Assembly: GCF_002847285.1 (NCBI RefSeq)
Contig: NZ_CP025407.1
Span: 7,257,001-7,321,000, forward strand
DNA length: 64,000 nt
Origin: Streptomyces sp. CMB-StM0423
GTDB taxonomy: Bacteria; Actinomycetota; Actinomycetes; Streptomycetales; Streptomycetaceae
Reading direction: 5' to 3'
Part shown: one piece after another, positions 32,484-41,841 of the stretch
Position numbering within the stretch: position 1 is the first letter of the stretch
Layout: every line of letters begins with the position of its first letter
Program-made: the position numbers and the translations under genes
Notes under the pieces: generated by a model
What the model was told of the DNA's origin: nothing
Databases searched by the model: none
What the model saw: only the letters and a program-made list of their open reading frames with translations

Positions 32484-33254
32484 TTGAGACGTCTCGCCAC
32501 GGCCCTGGCCGCCGTCCTCGCCGGCGCCGCCGCGCTGGCCCCGCTCGCCCAGGCCGCCGCGCCCGCGGCCGCGTCCGACCCCGCGCCCGGCGGGCCGCAG
32601 CGCCCGTACGAACCGGACGTGGAGGGCACCGACAACATCGACACCCTGGACGTCACCGCGACCCGCGGCCCCGGGCGGAGTGTGACGGTCGCCTTCGACC
32701 GGCGCAGCCGCGCCGCCGAGGGGACGACGCCCGCCGGGGCCCGCCGCTTCGTCTTCCTCTTCGACGGCTCCGTCAGCTTCCGCCCGGAGTCCTTCCCGAC
32801 CTGCGCCCGCGCCGTCGTCGAGGCCGGCGGCGTGGCCGCCTGCCCGCCCGGCTCCCTCGTCGGCGAGGGCCTCGGCACCTGGCCGGACGGCTCGGAGCAC
32901 GAGGTGGCCGTCGTCAACACGCGCGTCGACGGCACGCCCGGGGTGCTCGTGGTCATCCCCGGCACCGGCTCCATCCTGGAGCAGACCTTCGAGCGCGTAC
33001 GGGACCCGTACCGCGGCGACTACCGGTGGGCGGCCGACGAGATCGTGCCGCCCAGCCCGGTGCCGCCGGGGGAGCGCGCGGGCACCACGCGCTTCCGGTT
33101 GTCGTTCGGCGCGACCCGCGAGGACCACGGCCGCACCGTCGGCTTCGTCGAGACGACGGCGCGGCCCGGTGACAAGCTGCGGTTCGGGCTGTGGAGCGAG
33201 TTCGTCACCGGCCAGGTCGTGCTGCCCACGGCGACCGTGCGGCTGCGGCCCTGA
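32484..33254 (+). CDS. Secreted protein of unknown function
   Basis: A 256-residue exported protein. TTG start at 32484, 5 bp after TGAGGGGG. The signal peptide is RRLATALAAVLAGAAALAPL with a cleavage site near AQAAA. The mature part is beta-rich with two Cys (FPTCARAVVEAGGVAACPPGS), probably a disulphide, and ends in PTATVRLRP. The CP-GS-VG pattern recurs in uncharacterised actinobacterial secreted proteins, but I cannot name a domain. No catalytic motif and no membrane anchor are seen. It is divergent from the AraC gene; nothing links it to the GH87 gene downstream. Confidence 0.75.
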   Translation: MRRLATALAAVLAGAAALAPLAQAAAPAAASDPAPGGPQRPYEPDVEGTDNIDTLDVTATRGPGRSVTVAFDRRSRAAEGTTPAGARRFVFLFDGSVSFRPESFPTCARAVVEAGGVAACPPGSLVGEGLGTWPDGSEHEVAVVNTRVDGTPGVLVVIPGTGSILEQTFERVRDPYRGDYRWAADEIVPPSPVPPGERAGTTRFRLSFGATREDHGRTVGFVETTARPGDKLRFGLWSEFVTGQVVLPTATVRLRP

Positions 33255-33645
33255 CCCCCTCCCGTACGGGCCCGGCCGGGCGGTGGCGTCGGAAGTCCCG
33301 CAGCGTCACCGCCCCGCCGGGCACCAGGCTCACCCGCCGGACCCGCCCGTGCCCGTCGACGGAGAAGCCGGTATTGCAAGAAACAACCAAGAAATGTAAG
33401 CGAGTTGCGTTCGCGGGCGGATGGCGTGCGGGTCGGTCGGCGTGGTGCGGATGTCCCCAGCTCCGCACGCTGCCAACTCGTGCGTACGCCGCCCTTGACG
33501 GCATGCTGTCATGTGCACGCAAGCCGGTGAGGCGTGGCCGTGGGCGGGAGCGGGGTCGGTGTCGCGACCGTAGACTTAACATGATCGTTCTGCAATTCTG
33601 CGATATCTCAGCGCAATTAGCTAACTCACAGGTTGGACGACCCCC
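33255..33645. promoter_or_regulatory. AT-rich upstream region of the GH87 gene
   Basis: 391 bp without a credible gene. Two AT-rich islands stand out: 33371-33400, with a direct repeat CAAGAAA at 33377-33383 and 33388-33394 (one helical turn apart), and 33571-33630, which begins with a good -10 TAGACT (33571-33576). Both suggest regulated transcription of the GH87 gene; no matching -35 is obvious. Confidence 0.45.
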
Positions 33646-36600
33646 ATGAGAAAGCACCGCTCGAGACATCGGCCCACCGTCGCCGCCCTCGCCACCGGAC
33701 TGCTCCTGTTCGGCCTGCCGGTCCTCCCCGCCGTCGCCGCCGCCGGCTCCGACGCCGCCGCCGGCCGACCCGCCGCCGCGAGCAGCGCCGCCCCGCGGCA
33801 CGCCGCGGCGGAAGTCACCGACGGCGACCAGGCCACGTACTGGCAGAGCCGGGGCACGGGCCCGCAGTGGGTGCAGACCGACCTCGGCCGGCAGGCACGC
33901 GTCGACGAGGTCGGGCTCCGACTGCCCGCGGACGCCGCCGTGCGCAAGCAGACGCTCGCCGTGCAGGGCAGCGCCGACGGCACCACCTTCCACACGCTGT
34001 CCGCCGAGGACACCCGCGCCTTCCGCCCCGCCGCGGACAACACCGTGAACGTACGGTTCCCCGCCTCCCTCACCCGCTACGTGCGCGTGCAGTTCGCCGG
34101 CACCACCGCAGAACGCCCCGCCCGCCTCGCCGAACTCACCGTGCACACCGCCGCGGACGGAGCCGCCGACCTCGCGGCGGGCCGCCCCCTCAAGGCCAGC
34201 AGCCACACCGGCGACCGCACCGCCGACCGGGCGGGCGACGGCGACCGCGACAGCTTCTGGCAGAGCGCGAAGAGCAAGCGCGAGCAGTGGTTGCGGACCG
34301 ACCTCGGCGCCACCGTCGGCATCGACCGCGCCGTGCTCAAGCTCCCCGAGGGCGGCGCCGCCCGGGTGCAGAACCTCAAGCTCCAGGGCAGCACGGACGG
34401 GCGGGAGTTCACCGACCTGACCGCCGCCCGCGACATCGCCTTCGGCGCCGCCGGCGGCCACAGCGCGACCCTCTCCTTCGACACCGCCGTCACCCGCCAC
34501 GTACGCGTCGTCTTCACCGCCGGCACCGGCAGCGCCCGGCTGGCCGAGCTGGAGGTCTACGGTCCGGCCGAGGGCGACACCCGGCCGCCCGGCACCCCCC
34601 GCGACCTCAGCCGCACCGCGCTGCCCGACGGCCGCGTCCAGCTCGACTGGCGGCCCCCGGCCGACGGCGCGGACGGCATCGCCGGCTATGACGTCTACGC
34701 CGACGGCCGGCTGCACACCGGCGTCGCCGCCGACGTGACGACGTACGCCGACGCCCCGGCGCCCGGCGAGTCGGTCACGTACCGCGTACGCGCCCGGGAC
34801 GCCGCCGGCAACCAGTCGCCCGACAGTGCCAAGGTGACCGCCCGGGTCGGCCAGACTGCCACCACCGCCGCCGCGGAGCCCGCCGCACCGGACCCCGGCA
34901 CCGCCGCCGCGACCGCGGCCGCCGCCGACCCCGACCTGGCCGGGGGCAAGCCGGTCACCGCCTCCTCCCACGTCCACAACTTCGTCGCCGCCAACGCCAA
35001 CGACGGCAACCGCGGCACCTACTGGGAAGGCGCCGGCGGCGCCTATCCCGGCACCCTCACCGTCGCACTCGGCGCCAACGCCGACGTCAGCGCCGTCGTC
35101 GTCCAGCTCAACCCCGACCCCATCTGGGGCCCGCGCACCCAGACCTTCTCGGTCCTCGGCCGGGAGCAGGACGCCACCTCCTTCACCACCCTCAAGGCCG
35201 GCGCCCAGTACGCCTTCGACCCCGCCACCGGCAACAGCGTCACCGTCCCGGTGACCGGCCGCGTTGCCGACCTGCGGCTGTCGTTCACCGGCAACACCGG
35301 TGCCCCGGCGGGCCAGGTGGGCGAACTCCAGGTCCTCGGCACCGCCGCGCCCAACCCCGACCTGGAGGTCACCGGCCTCACCCACACCCCCGCAAGCCCC
35401 GACGAGACCCAGTCCGTCACCCTCGCCGCGACCGTGCACAACGCCGGCGAGGAGCCCGCTGCGGCCACCGGCGTCGACTTCCTGCTCGGCGGCGAACCGG
35501 CCGGCACCGCCGCCGTCGGCACGCTGGCCCCGGGCGCCACGCAGACCGTGACCGCGAACACCGGGGCGCACGACGCCGGCGAGTACGCCGTCGCCGCCGT
35601 CGTCGACCCCGACGACACCGTCGTCGAACAGGACGAGGGAAACAACGAGTACACCGCTCCCACCCCGCTCCGTGTCTCGCCGGTGCAGAGCAGCGACCTC
35701 GTCGCCGCCTCCGTGGACTGGACGCCCAGCTCCGCGACCGGCGGGGAGCGGGTCGACTTCTCCGTGTCGCTGAAGAACCAGGGCACCCAGGCGTCGGCGA
35801 GCGGCAGCCACCCGATCACCCTCACGCTGCGCAACGCCTCCGGCGGTACGGTCACCACGCTGAACGGCGCGCACAACGGCACCATCGCCGCCGGCGCCAC
35901 CACCGCCCCCGTCGGCCTGGGCAGTTGGACGGCGGCCAACGGCTCGTACACCGTCGAGGTGACGGTCGCCGCCGACGCCAACGAGGTGCCGGTCAAGCGC
36001 GAGAACAACACCAGCACCGAGTCGCTGTTCGTCGGCCGCGGCGCCGACATGCCGTACGACACGTACGAGGCCGAGGACGGCGCCGTCGCCGGCGGCGCGC
36101 AGGTCGTCGGCCCGAACCGCACCATTGGCGACGTCGCGGGCGAGGCGTCCGGGCGGCGCGCGGTGACCCTCGACCAGACCGGCGAGTCCGTCGAGTTCAC
36201 CACCAGGGCCAGCACGAACACCCTGGTCACCCGGTTCTCCATCCCCGACGCCCCGGGCGGCGGCGGCATCGACGCCACCCTGAACGTCTACGTCGACGGC
36301 ACCTTCCACAAGGCCATCAGCCTCACCTCGAAGTACGCCTGGCTGTACGGGGCGGAAGCCAGCCCCGGCAACAGTCCCGGCGCAGGGCCCGCGCGGCACA
36401 TCTACGACGAGGCGAACCTGATGCTGGACAGAACCGTGCCCGCCGGCAGCAAGATCCGGCTCCAGAAGGACGCGGCCAACACCACCAGCTACGCGATCGA
36501 CTTCGTCAGCCTGGAGCAGGTCGCGCCGAAGGCCAACCCGGACCCGGCCGCGTACACCGTGCCCGCCGGGGTCACCCACCAGGACGTGCAGAACGCCCTG

Positions 36601-37716
36601 GACCGGGTGCGGATGGACACCACGGGACAGCTCAAGGGCGTCTACCTGCCGCCCGGCGAGTACCAGACGTCGAGCAAGTTCCAGGTGTACGGCAAGCCGG
36701 TGCAGGTCGTCGGCGCCGGACCCTGGTACACCCGCTTCCACGCGCCCGCGGGCCAGCAGAACACCGACGTCGGCTTCCGCGCCGAGCAGGCGGCGGCGGG
36801 ATCCTCCTTCCGCGGCTTCGCCTACTTCGGCAACTACACCAGCCGCATCGACGGCCCCGGCAAGGTCTTCGACTTCCAGAACGTCTCGGACATCACGATC
36901 GACGACATCTGGAACGAGCACATGGTGTGCCTCTACTGGGGCGCCAACACCGACGACATCACCATCGGGAACTCCCGCATCCGCAACTCGTTCGCGGACG
37001 CCATCAACATGACCAACGGCAGCACCGGCGCCCACGTCGTCAACAACGAGTCCCGCGCCACCGGCGACGACAGCTTCGCGCTCTTCTCCGCGATCGACGC
37101 GGGCGGCTCCGACATGCACAGCAACGTCTACGAGAACCTGACCTCGCTGCTCACCTGGCGGGCCGCGGGCATCGCCGTCTACGGCGGCTACAACAACACC
37201 TTCCGCAACATCCGCATCGCCGACACCCTCGTCTACTCCGGAGTCACGGTCAGCTCGCTGGACTTCGGCTATCCGATGAACGGCTTCGGCACCCAGCCGA
37301 CGACCCTGGAGAACATCACCATCGAACGCTGCGGCGGCCACTTCTGGGGCGCGCAGACCTTCCCGGGCATCTGGCTCTTCTCCGCCTCGAAGGTCTTCCA
37401 GGGCATCAGGATCAACAACGTCGACATCGTCGACCCGACGTACTCCGGGATCATGTTCCAGACCAACTACGTGGGAGGCCAGCCGCAGTTCCCGATCAAG
37501 GACACGATCCTCAGCGACATCACGATCTCCGGCGCCCGCAAGAGCGGTGACGCCTTCGACGCCAAGTCCGGCTTCGGCCTGTGGGCGAACGAGATGCCCG
37601 AGGCGGGCCAGGGCCCGGCCGTCGGCCAGGTCACGTTCCGCGGCCTGACCCTGAGGAACAACGCGCAGGACATCAAGAACACCACGTCCACCTTCAGCAT
37701 CGACATCCAGCCCTGA
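33646..37716 (+). CDS. Secreted GH87 alpha-1,3-glucanase (mycodextranase type)
   Basis: A 1356-residue exported multidomain hydrolase. After a Sec signal (about residues 1-32) come, with approximate limits, two discoidin-like F5/8-type C modules (40-170, 178-305), fibronectin III (310-395), a third discoidin-like module (430-565), two CARDB modules (572-675, 683-790), a CBM6/35-like module (804-960) and a right-handed beta-helix GH87 catalytic domain (968-1356). Asp1118 (SFADAINMTN) and Asp1141-Asp1142 (ATGDDSFALF) have the same 23/24-residue spacing as the three catalytic Asp I recall for the Paenibacillus GH87 enzyme. The expected reaction is endo-hydrolysis of alpha-1,3-glucan, as in fungal cell walls or dental mutan. 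Monocistronic, with a strong terminator. Confidence 0.9.
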   Translation: MRKHRSRHRPTVAALATGLLLFGLPVLPAVAAAGSDAAAGRPAAASSAAPRHAAAEVTDGDQATYWQSRGTGPQWVQTDLGRQARVDEVGLRLPADAAVRKQTLAVQGSADGTTFHTLSAEDTRAFRPAADNTVNVRFPASLTRYVRVQFAGTTAERPARLAELTVHTAADGAADLAAGRPLKASSHTGDRTADRAGDGDRDSFWQSAKSKREQWLRTDLGATVGIDRAVLKLPEGGAARVQNLKLQGSTDGREFTDLTAARDIAFGAAGGHSATLSFDTAVTRHVRVVFTAGTGSARLAELEVYGPAEGDTRPPGTPRDLSRTALPDGRVQLDWRPPADGADGIAGYDVYADGRLHTGVAADVTTYADAPAPGESVTYRVRARDAAGNQSPDSAKVTARVGQTATTAAAEPAAPDPGTAAATAAAADPDLAGGKPVTASSHVHNFVAANANDGNRGTYWEGAGGAYPGTLTVALGANADVSAVVVQLNPDPIWGPRTQTFSVLGREQDATSFTTLKAGAQYAFDPATGNSVTVPVTGRVADLRLSFTGNTGAPAGQVGELQVLGTAAPNPDLEVTGLTHTPASPDETQSVTLAATVHNAGEEPAAATGVDFLLGGEPAGTAAVGTLAPGATQTVTANTGAHDAGEYAVAAVVDPDDTVVEQDEGNNEYTAPTPLRVSPVQSSDLVAASVDWTPSSATGGERVDFSVSLKNQGTQASASGSHPITLTLRNASGGTVTTLNGAHNGTIAAGATTAPVGLGSWTAANGSYTVEVTVAADANEVPVKRENNTSTESLFVGRGADMPYDTYEAEDGAVAGGAQVVGPNRTIGDVAGEASGRRAVTLDQTGESVEFTTRASTNTLVTRFSIPDAPGGGGIDATLNVYVDGTFHKAISLTSKYAWLYGAEASPGNSPGAGPARHIYDEANLMLDRTVPAGSKIRLQKDAANTTSYAIDFVSLEQVAPKANPDPAAYTVPAGVTHQDVQNALDRVRMDTTGQLKGVYLPPGEYQTSSKFQVYGKPVQVVGAGPWYTRFHAPAGQQNTDVGFRAEQAAAGSSFRGFAYFGNYTSRIDGPGKVFDFQNVSDITIDDIWNEHMVCLYWGANTDDITIGNSRIRNSFADAINMTNGSTGAHVVNNESRATGDDSFALFSAIDAGGSDMHSNVYENLTSLLTWRAAGIAVYGGYNNTFRNIRIADTLVYSGVTVSSLDFGYPMNGFGTQPTTLENITIERCGGHFWGAQTFPGIWLFSASKVFQGIRINNVDIVDPTYSGIMFQTNYVGGQPQFPIKDTILSDITISGARKSGDAFDAKSGFGLWANEMPEAGQGPAVGQVTFRGLTLRNNAQDIKNTTSTFSIDIQP

Positions 37717-37736
37717 TCAGCGCCCCTTCGCGGGCT

Positions 37737-37774
37737 GGCGCCCCGGCCGGATTCCGACGCCCGGCCGGGGCGCC
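37737..37774 (+). terminator. Hairpin terminator after GH87 gene
   Basis: GGCGCCCCGGCCGG (37737-37750) pairs perfectly with CCGGCCGGGGCGCC (37761-37774), a 14-bp stem with a 10-nt loop, 20 bp beyond the stop codon. Confidence 0.8.
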
Positions 37775-38193
37775 GCCGTCGGCACGTACGGCGGGCGCGG
37801 GCGGCCCGGAGAGTGCGGCCGGCCGTCCCGAACGCGTCGTTCCAGCCGACCGGCACGTAGTGGTCGGTGTCCGGGTCGTACGCCGTGGGTTCCGTGAGCC
37901 GTCCCCGGTCCTCCGCGCGTGGTCGGTCCACTCGGAAGCACGGTCACCGGGCGCTGCCGCAGCAGCACCTCGGCGACGCCGCGCGCGGCGCATTCAGCGG
38001 CTTGGTCCCGGTTCGCCGTGCGATCCGGTGCCCGTGTCCCGGCGCACGGCGGGTCCCGGATGCCTGAACGGTCATCGATGCAGGTGGCCGGATTGTGCCC
38101 CGGTGTGGGCGGACCGCTTCGCAACTCCGCTACTGACGCGTAGTCTTCTGTTCGGGCCCCGTTGTTCCCCCGGCAGCGGGGCCCATAACGTGC
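37775..38193. other. Intergenic stretch, possible decayed gene remnant
   Basis: About 420 bp without a convincing intact gene. On the minus strand two neighbouring frames give protein-like fragments: AAECAARGVAEVLLRQRPVT near 37950-38010 and TAYDPDTDHYVPVGWNDAFG near 37830-37890. No single frame joins them without a shift and neither has a start with a ribosome-binding site. They could be pieces of one frameshifted gene, or chance frames in GC-rich DNA. I recognise no family. Confidence 0.2.
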
Positions 38194-38227
38194 CCCGCCG
38201 CCGTGCCCGTACGGGCACGGCGGCGGG
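38194..38227 (-). terminator. Hairpin terminator after pirin gene
   Basis: A perfect 17-bp inverted repeat with arms 38194-38210 and 38211-38227 and no unpaired loop bases in the sequence. It lies 15 bp beyond the pirin stop on the minus strand. Confidence 0.8.
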
Positions 38228-38241
38228 TGAACGGCCGGCGC

Positions 38242-39195
38242 TCAGCGCGGCTTGAGCGGCGTCGGCGGCAGCGGCGGCGCCTCCAGCCGGGGGCCTTCGT
38301 AGCCGTGGACCTCGCCGAAGCCGGTGCCGCTCATCCACTCCGTACGGGCCCGGTCGATCTCGTCGTGGTGGCGGCCCACGAAGTTCCACCACATCACGAT
38401 CCGTTCCGCGAACGGCTCGCCACCCAGCAGCATCAGCGAGCTGTCCACGTCGGCGCGCAGCGGCAGCTCCGTACGGCCGCAGCCCAGGTAGACCATGGAC
38501 TCCGGCGCCAGCCGCAGCCCGTCGACCTCCGCCTCGCCGGACATCGTCAGCACCGCGTACTCGTAGTCGGGCTCCACCGGCAGCCGCGCCTCCGTGCCCG
38601 CCGCCAGGGTGACGTCGGCGCCGACGATCGGCGTGTACGTCGTCCCCGGGGACGCCGCGCCGGCCAGCTCGCCGAGGATCACCGTCGCCGTCAGGCCGCC
38701 GCCGGCCACGTGCGGCAGCTCCGCGTGGTGCTCGAAGGCGGGCGCGGTGGCGCGGTGGGCGCCGGGGAGCGCGACCCACAGTTGTGCGCCGTGCAGCAGC
38801 CGCGAGTGGTCGCGCGGCGATTCCTCCGAGTGGGCGATGGCCCGCCCCGCCGTCATCAGCCCCAGCTCCCGCGGCCGCACCGGCTGCAGGCTGCCCAGGC
38901 TGTCGCGGTGCAGGACCTCGCCGTCGTGCAGCCAGCTCACGGTCTGCAGCCCCGTGTGCGGGTGCGGCGGCACCTGCATCCCCGGCTCGCCCGCGATGTC
39001 GTCGGGGCCGTAGTGGTCGACGAAGCACCAGGCGCCGACCATCCGCCGGCCGAGGTTCGGCAGCAGCCGCCGCACCACCGTGCTCTCGCCCAGCGGCATG
39101 TGGCGCGCCTCCAGCACCTCGCGCACCGGCTCCGCCGTCACGTCCGCCCGGCCGCCGCAGGCGGCGACCGGGGGCTTCATGTCGAGATTGCTCAT
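38242..39195 (-). CDS. Pirin family protein
   Basis: A 317-residue bicupin. The N-terminal cupin carries the metal-site motif VPPHPHTGLQTVSWLHDGEV, then HSEESPRDHSRLLHGAQLWV with the later His/Glu ligands. The C-terminal part is a Pirin_C domain ending with SSLMLLGGEPFAERIVMWWNFV. Bacterial pirins bind iron; some show quercetinase activity, others modulate central enzymes, so the role here is open. The ATG at 39195 is the only start compatible with the domain. It is followed by a strong terminator and is 72 bp upstream of the GH127 stop region on the same strand. Confidence 0.9.
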   Translation of the reverse strand: MSNLDMKPPVAACGGRADVTAEPVREVLEARHMPLGESTVVRRLLPNLGRRMVGAWCFVDHYGPDDIAGEPGMQVPPHPHTGLQTVSWLHDGEVLHRDSLGSLQPVRPRELGLMTAGRAIAHSEESPRDHSRLLHGAQLWVALPGAHRATAPAFEHHAELPHVAGGGLTATVILGELAGAASPGTTYTPIVGADVTLAAGTEARLPVEPDYEYAVLTMSGEAEVDGLRLAPESMVYLGCGRTELPLRADVDSSLMLLGGEPFAERIVMWWNFVGRHHDEIDRARTEWMSGTGFGEVHGYEGPRLEAPPLPPTPLKPR

Positions 39196-39267
39196 GCGCC
39201 CACGCTACGCGCGCGGCGGCCGGAGTCCGCGTGCCGGCCCGGCCGCCCGCGCGTCACCCGGCGCGCG

Positions 39268-41697
39268 TCACCCCGGCGCCGCGACCAGCCGCCACAGGTG
39301 GTCCGCGGTGCCGTTGTCGTCGTACTGCACCACCTGCGCGCTGTTCGCCGTCGACATGCCGTCCACGCCGAGCACCTTGCCGCTGTGCTCGTTGCGGATG
39401 CGGAACCAGCCGTCCGCGTCGGGCACGATCCGCCACAGGTGGTCCGGCGCGCCGTCGTCCCCGTACTGCACGACGGGCGCGCTGTTCGCCGTCGAGGCGC
39501 CGTCGACGGCGAGGACCTTGCCGCTGTGCCCGTTGCGGATCACCAGCAGCCCGTCGCCCCGCTCCAGCAACTGCCAGGAGTGGTCGGACGTGCCCGAGTT
39601 GTCGAACTGGTGGACCCGTGCGCCGTCCGACAGCGACATCCGGTCGACCGCCAGCACCTTGCCGCTGTGCTTGTTCTGCACCCGGTGGTGAGGGGCCTCC
39701 GGTGTCCACGGCGTGCCGTCCGGGCCGGCGGTCGGGAACGCCGTGATCCGCAGCCGGGCCGCGCCCATGGGGATCAGCGTCACCGTCTCCGGCGCCTCCG
39801 TACTACGGGCCGGGCTCTGCTGCAACGGCGCGACGACGTGCTGCCGGTCGGCGACCCACTCCGGCAGCCGGCGCGCGGGCGCGGTGATGCGCACCGGGGT
39901 GTGCTCGTGGGTGAACGGGTCGCCGGTCAGCGGCCCGTCGTCGCGGTGGAACGCCAGGCCCGCCGGGGCGTCCGGGGCCAGGGCGTAGTTCCACGGGGTG
40001 GTGGCGTGCACGGCGAAGTGCGGGAAGTCGTCGCTGCCGCCGGTGCGCTCGTACGACTCGCCGATGCGCAGCGAGTACGTCAGCGGCCCCCGGTCGACGC
40101 TCACCGCGCCGCCGTTGGCGTCCCACACCCGCACCGACGTGCGCTGCGGCAGCCGCAGCACGACGGTGTCGCCGCCCGACCAGGTCCGCTCCACCGGGAC
40201 GAAGCCCGGTCCGGGAGCTGCCGCCACCGGCCGCCCGTTGACCGTCACCTCCGGCGCGTCGCACCAGCCGGGCACGCGCAGCCGCAGCGTGAAGGGCACC
40301 TTGCGGGCGGCGCCGACCCGCAGGGTCACGGTCTCGGTGAACGGGTAGTCCGTCTCCTCGGTGATCGTCACGTCGGTGCCGCGCACCCGGGTGCGCACCT
40401 CGCACGGCGCGTACATCGCCGCCGCCAGCCCGCCGTCCGGCGTGCTCAGCCACAGCTCCTCGGTGAAGTACGGCCAGCCCATGCCGTAGTTGTGCGGGCA
40501 GCAGCGGTACTGGTCGACGCCCGGCTGGAACGACTGCATCGCGAAGCCGTTCTGGAACTGGCCGTCGTTCTTGCGCACGTCGTCCAGGTCGATCGAGTTG
40601 GCGCTCGTCGCGTAGTGCACGCCGCGGCCCGCCGGGTCGGTGGCGGCGGGCAGCAGGTTGAACGCCAGCTCCTCGCAGCGGTCGGCCCACAGCGCGTCGC
40701 CGGTGATCCGGGTCAGCAGCTCGTGGCTGGCCATGAACTCGACGATGCCGCAGGTCTCGAAGCCCTGCCGGGGGTCGCCGAAGCCGGGCCTGGCGTTCTC
40801 GTCGCCGGCGAAGCCGCCGCCGGGGAACTGCCCGTACTCCGCGAGGATCCGCTCGTAGCCGCGGTACGTGGCCCGGGTGAGACCGGCGTCGCCGGCGCGC
40901 AGCGCGTACTGCGCGGGCTCCCGGAAGCCCTGCGCGACGTTGACGTTGTGCAGGTCCGGGAAGTTGTCCACCCAGTTCCCGCCCCACCGGTGCATCTTGT
41001 CCGTCAGCTCCAGCAGGAAGTCCTCGCCGGTGCGGGCGTGCAGCCAGTACGCGATGTCGATGCCGTCGCCCCACCGCTTGGACACCCAACTGGAGTCGAA
41101 CGCGCCCTTGCCCTGCGCGTTCATGTACCGCAGGAACGGCAGCACGAACGGCACGATCCGCTCGTCGCCGGTGAACTCCTCGTGGCTGCGCAGCGCCTGG
41201 AGCAGCGGCAGGTACGGCCAGAAGTCGGGGCCGCCGTTGAGCGCCGTGCGCAGCCGGGCGGGGCCGAAGAAGCCGTCGGGCTGCCCGGTGGCGAGGATGG
41301 CGTCGATCCAGCGGCGGGCGGTCGCCTGCGCGGCGGCATCGCCGGTGAGCGCGGCGAGCGAGACGTAGCCGCGCAGCCAGTACGTGACCTCCTCCCAGCC
41401 GGCCCGGTCGGGGTGGACCCAGCCGGAGCCGTCGTGGTCGAGGAAGTGGGAGATCCGGTCGTAGCGGCCGAAGAGTCCGCCGAGGAGGGTGCCGAGCTGC
41501 CCGGCGAGCCAGCCGCGCGCGGTGACGCTGCCGAGCGGCAGCTTGCCGAAGGCGGCGGCCGCGTACGGGGTGCGCGCCGGCCCGCCGGCGGCGGGCCCGT
41601 ACGCGTGGGCCGGGAGGCCGGTGGCGCCGAGGGCGAGCGCGCCAGCCCCGGCGGCGGAGGCGTGCAGGAAGTGGCGGCGGTTCAGCGGAGGAGGCAT
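39268..41697 (-). CDS. Secreted GH127 beta-L-arabinofuranosidase with ricin-type lectin domain
   Basis: Exported enzyme of 809 residues. The Tat signal is NRRHFLHASAAGAGALALG. The GH127 (DUF1680) (alpha/alpha)6 catalytic domain spans about 45-650. Its zinc-bound Cys chemistry is intact: Glu314-x-Cys316 (GFETCGIVEF) and Cys399-Cys400 (QYRCCPHNYG) align with the Glu-x-Cys...Cys-Cys set of characterised GH127 enzymes, where the first Cys of the pair is the nucleophile. Residues 680-809 are three beta-trefoil repeats of RICIN/CBM13 type, each containing HSGKVLAVDR-like and SWQLL/LWRIV segments. It probably releases beta-linked L-arabinofuranose from plant glycoproteins or arabinans. It forms a locus with GH2, LacI and the furanose ABC genes. 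Confidence 0.9.
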   Translation of the reverse strand: MPPPLNRRHFLHASAAGAGALALGATGLPAHAYGPAAGGPARTPYAAAAFGKLPLGSVTARGWLAGQLGTLLGGLFGRYDRISHFLDHDGSGWVHPDRAGWEEVTYWLRGYVSLAALTGDAAAQATARRWIDAILATGQPDGFFGPARLRTALNGGPDFWPYLPLLQALRSHEEFTGDERIVPFVLPFLRYMNAQGKGAFDSSWVSKRWGDGIDIAYWLHARTGEDFLLELTDKMHRWGGNWVDNFPDLHNVNVAQGFREPAQYALRAGDAGLTRATYRGYERILAEYGQFPGGGFAGDENARPGFGDPRQGFETCGIVEFMASHELLTRITGDALWADRCEELAFNLLPAATDPAGRGVHYATSANSIDLDDVRKNDGQFQNGFAMQSFQPGVDQYRCCPHNYGMGWPYFTEELWLSTPDGGLAAAMYAPCEVRTRVRGTDVTITEETDYPFTETVTLRVGAARKVPFTLRLRVPGWCDAPEVTVNGRPVAAAPGPGFVPVERTWSGGDTVVLRLPQRTSVRVWDANGGAVSVDRGPLTYSLRIGESYERTGGSDDFPHFAVHATTPWNYALAPDAPAGLAFHRDDGPLTGDPFTHEHTPVRITAPARRLPEWVADRQHVVAPLQQSPARSTEAPETVTLIPMGAARLRITAFPTAGPDGTPWTPEAPHHRVQNKHSGKVLAVDRMSLSDGARVHQFDNSGTSDHSWQLLERGDGLLVIRNGHSGKVLAVDGASTANSAPVVQYGDDGAPDHLWRIVPDADGWFRIRNEHSGKVLGVDGMSTANSAQVVQYDDNGTADHLWRLVAAPG
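39290..39690 (-). repeat. Three tandem beta-trefoil coding repeats
   Basis: Three diverged copies of about 135 bp encode the lectin repeats; at DNA level the blocks around 39330-39400 and 39470-39540 share long near-identical runs (for example CTGTTCGCCGTCGA and GACCTTGCCGCTGTG-like segments). Recent internal duplication of two of the three repeats is likely. Confidence 0.65.
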
Positions 41698-41792
41698 GTC
41701 GGGTCCCTGGGTGCCTGGAAGGTGAGGGTGCCTGGTGCCTGGTACTCGGGGGCGCCCGGCGGTACCGCCGGGCGCGCGGGGCCCGCCCCCGG

Positions 41793-41820
41793 CCCGGCCG
41801 CGGCGGGCGCCGCGGCCGGG
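41793..41820 (-). terminator. Hairpin terminator after GH2 gene
   Basis: CCCGGCCGCGGC (41793-41804), loop GGGC, GCCGCGGCCGGG (41809-41820): perfect 12-bp stem 21 bp after the GH2 stop on the minus strand. It separates the GH2 unit from the downstream GH127 gene. Confidence 0.7.
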
Positions 41821-41841
41821 GTGCGGGGAACGGGCGGTGCG

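Noticed and set aside
33205..37341. A 1378-codon minus-strand open frame opposite the GH87 gene
   Set aside because: Shadow of the GH87 coding sequence; Gly/Val/Asp-rich with no recognisable domain, whereas the plus strand encodes eight coherent modules.
39290..39690. Tandem repeat as a CRISPR or mobile repeat
   Set aside because: The period and translation match the three lobes of a beta-trefoil lectin, so it is a coding repeat.
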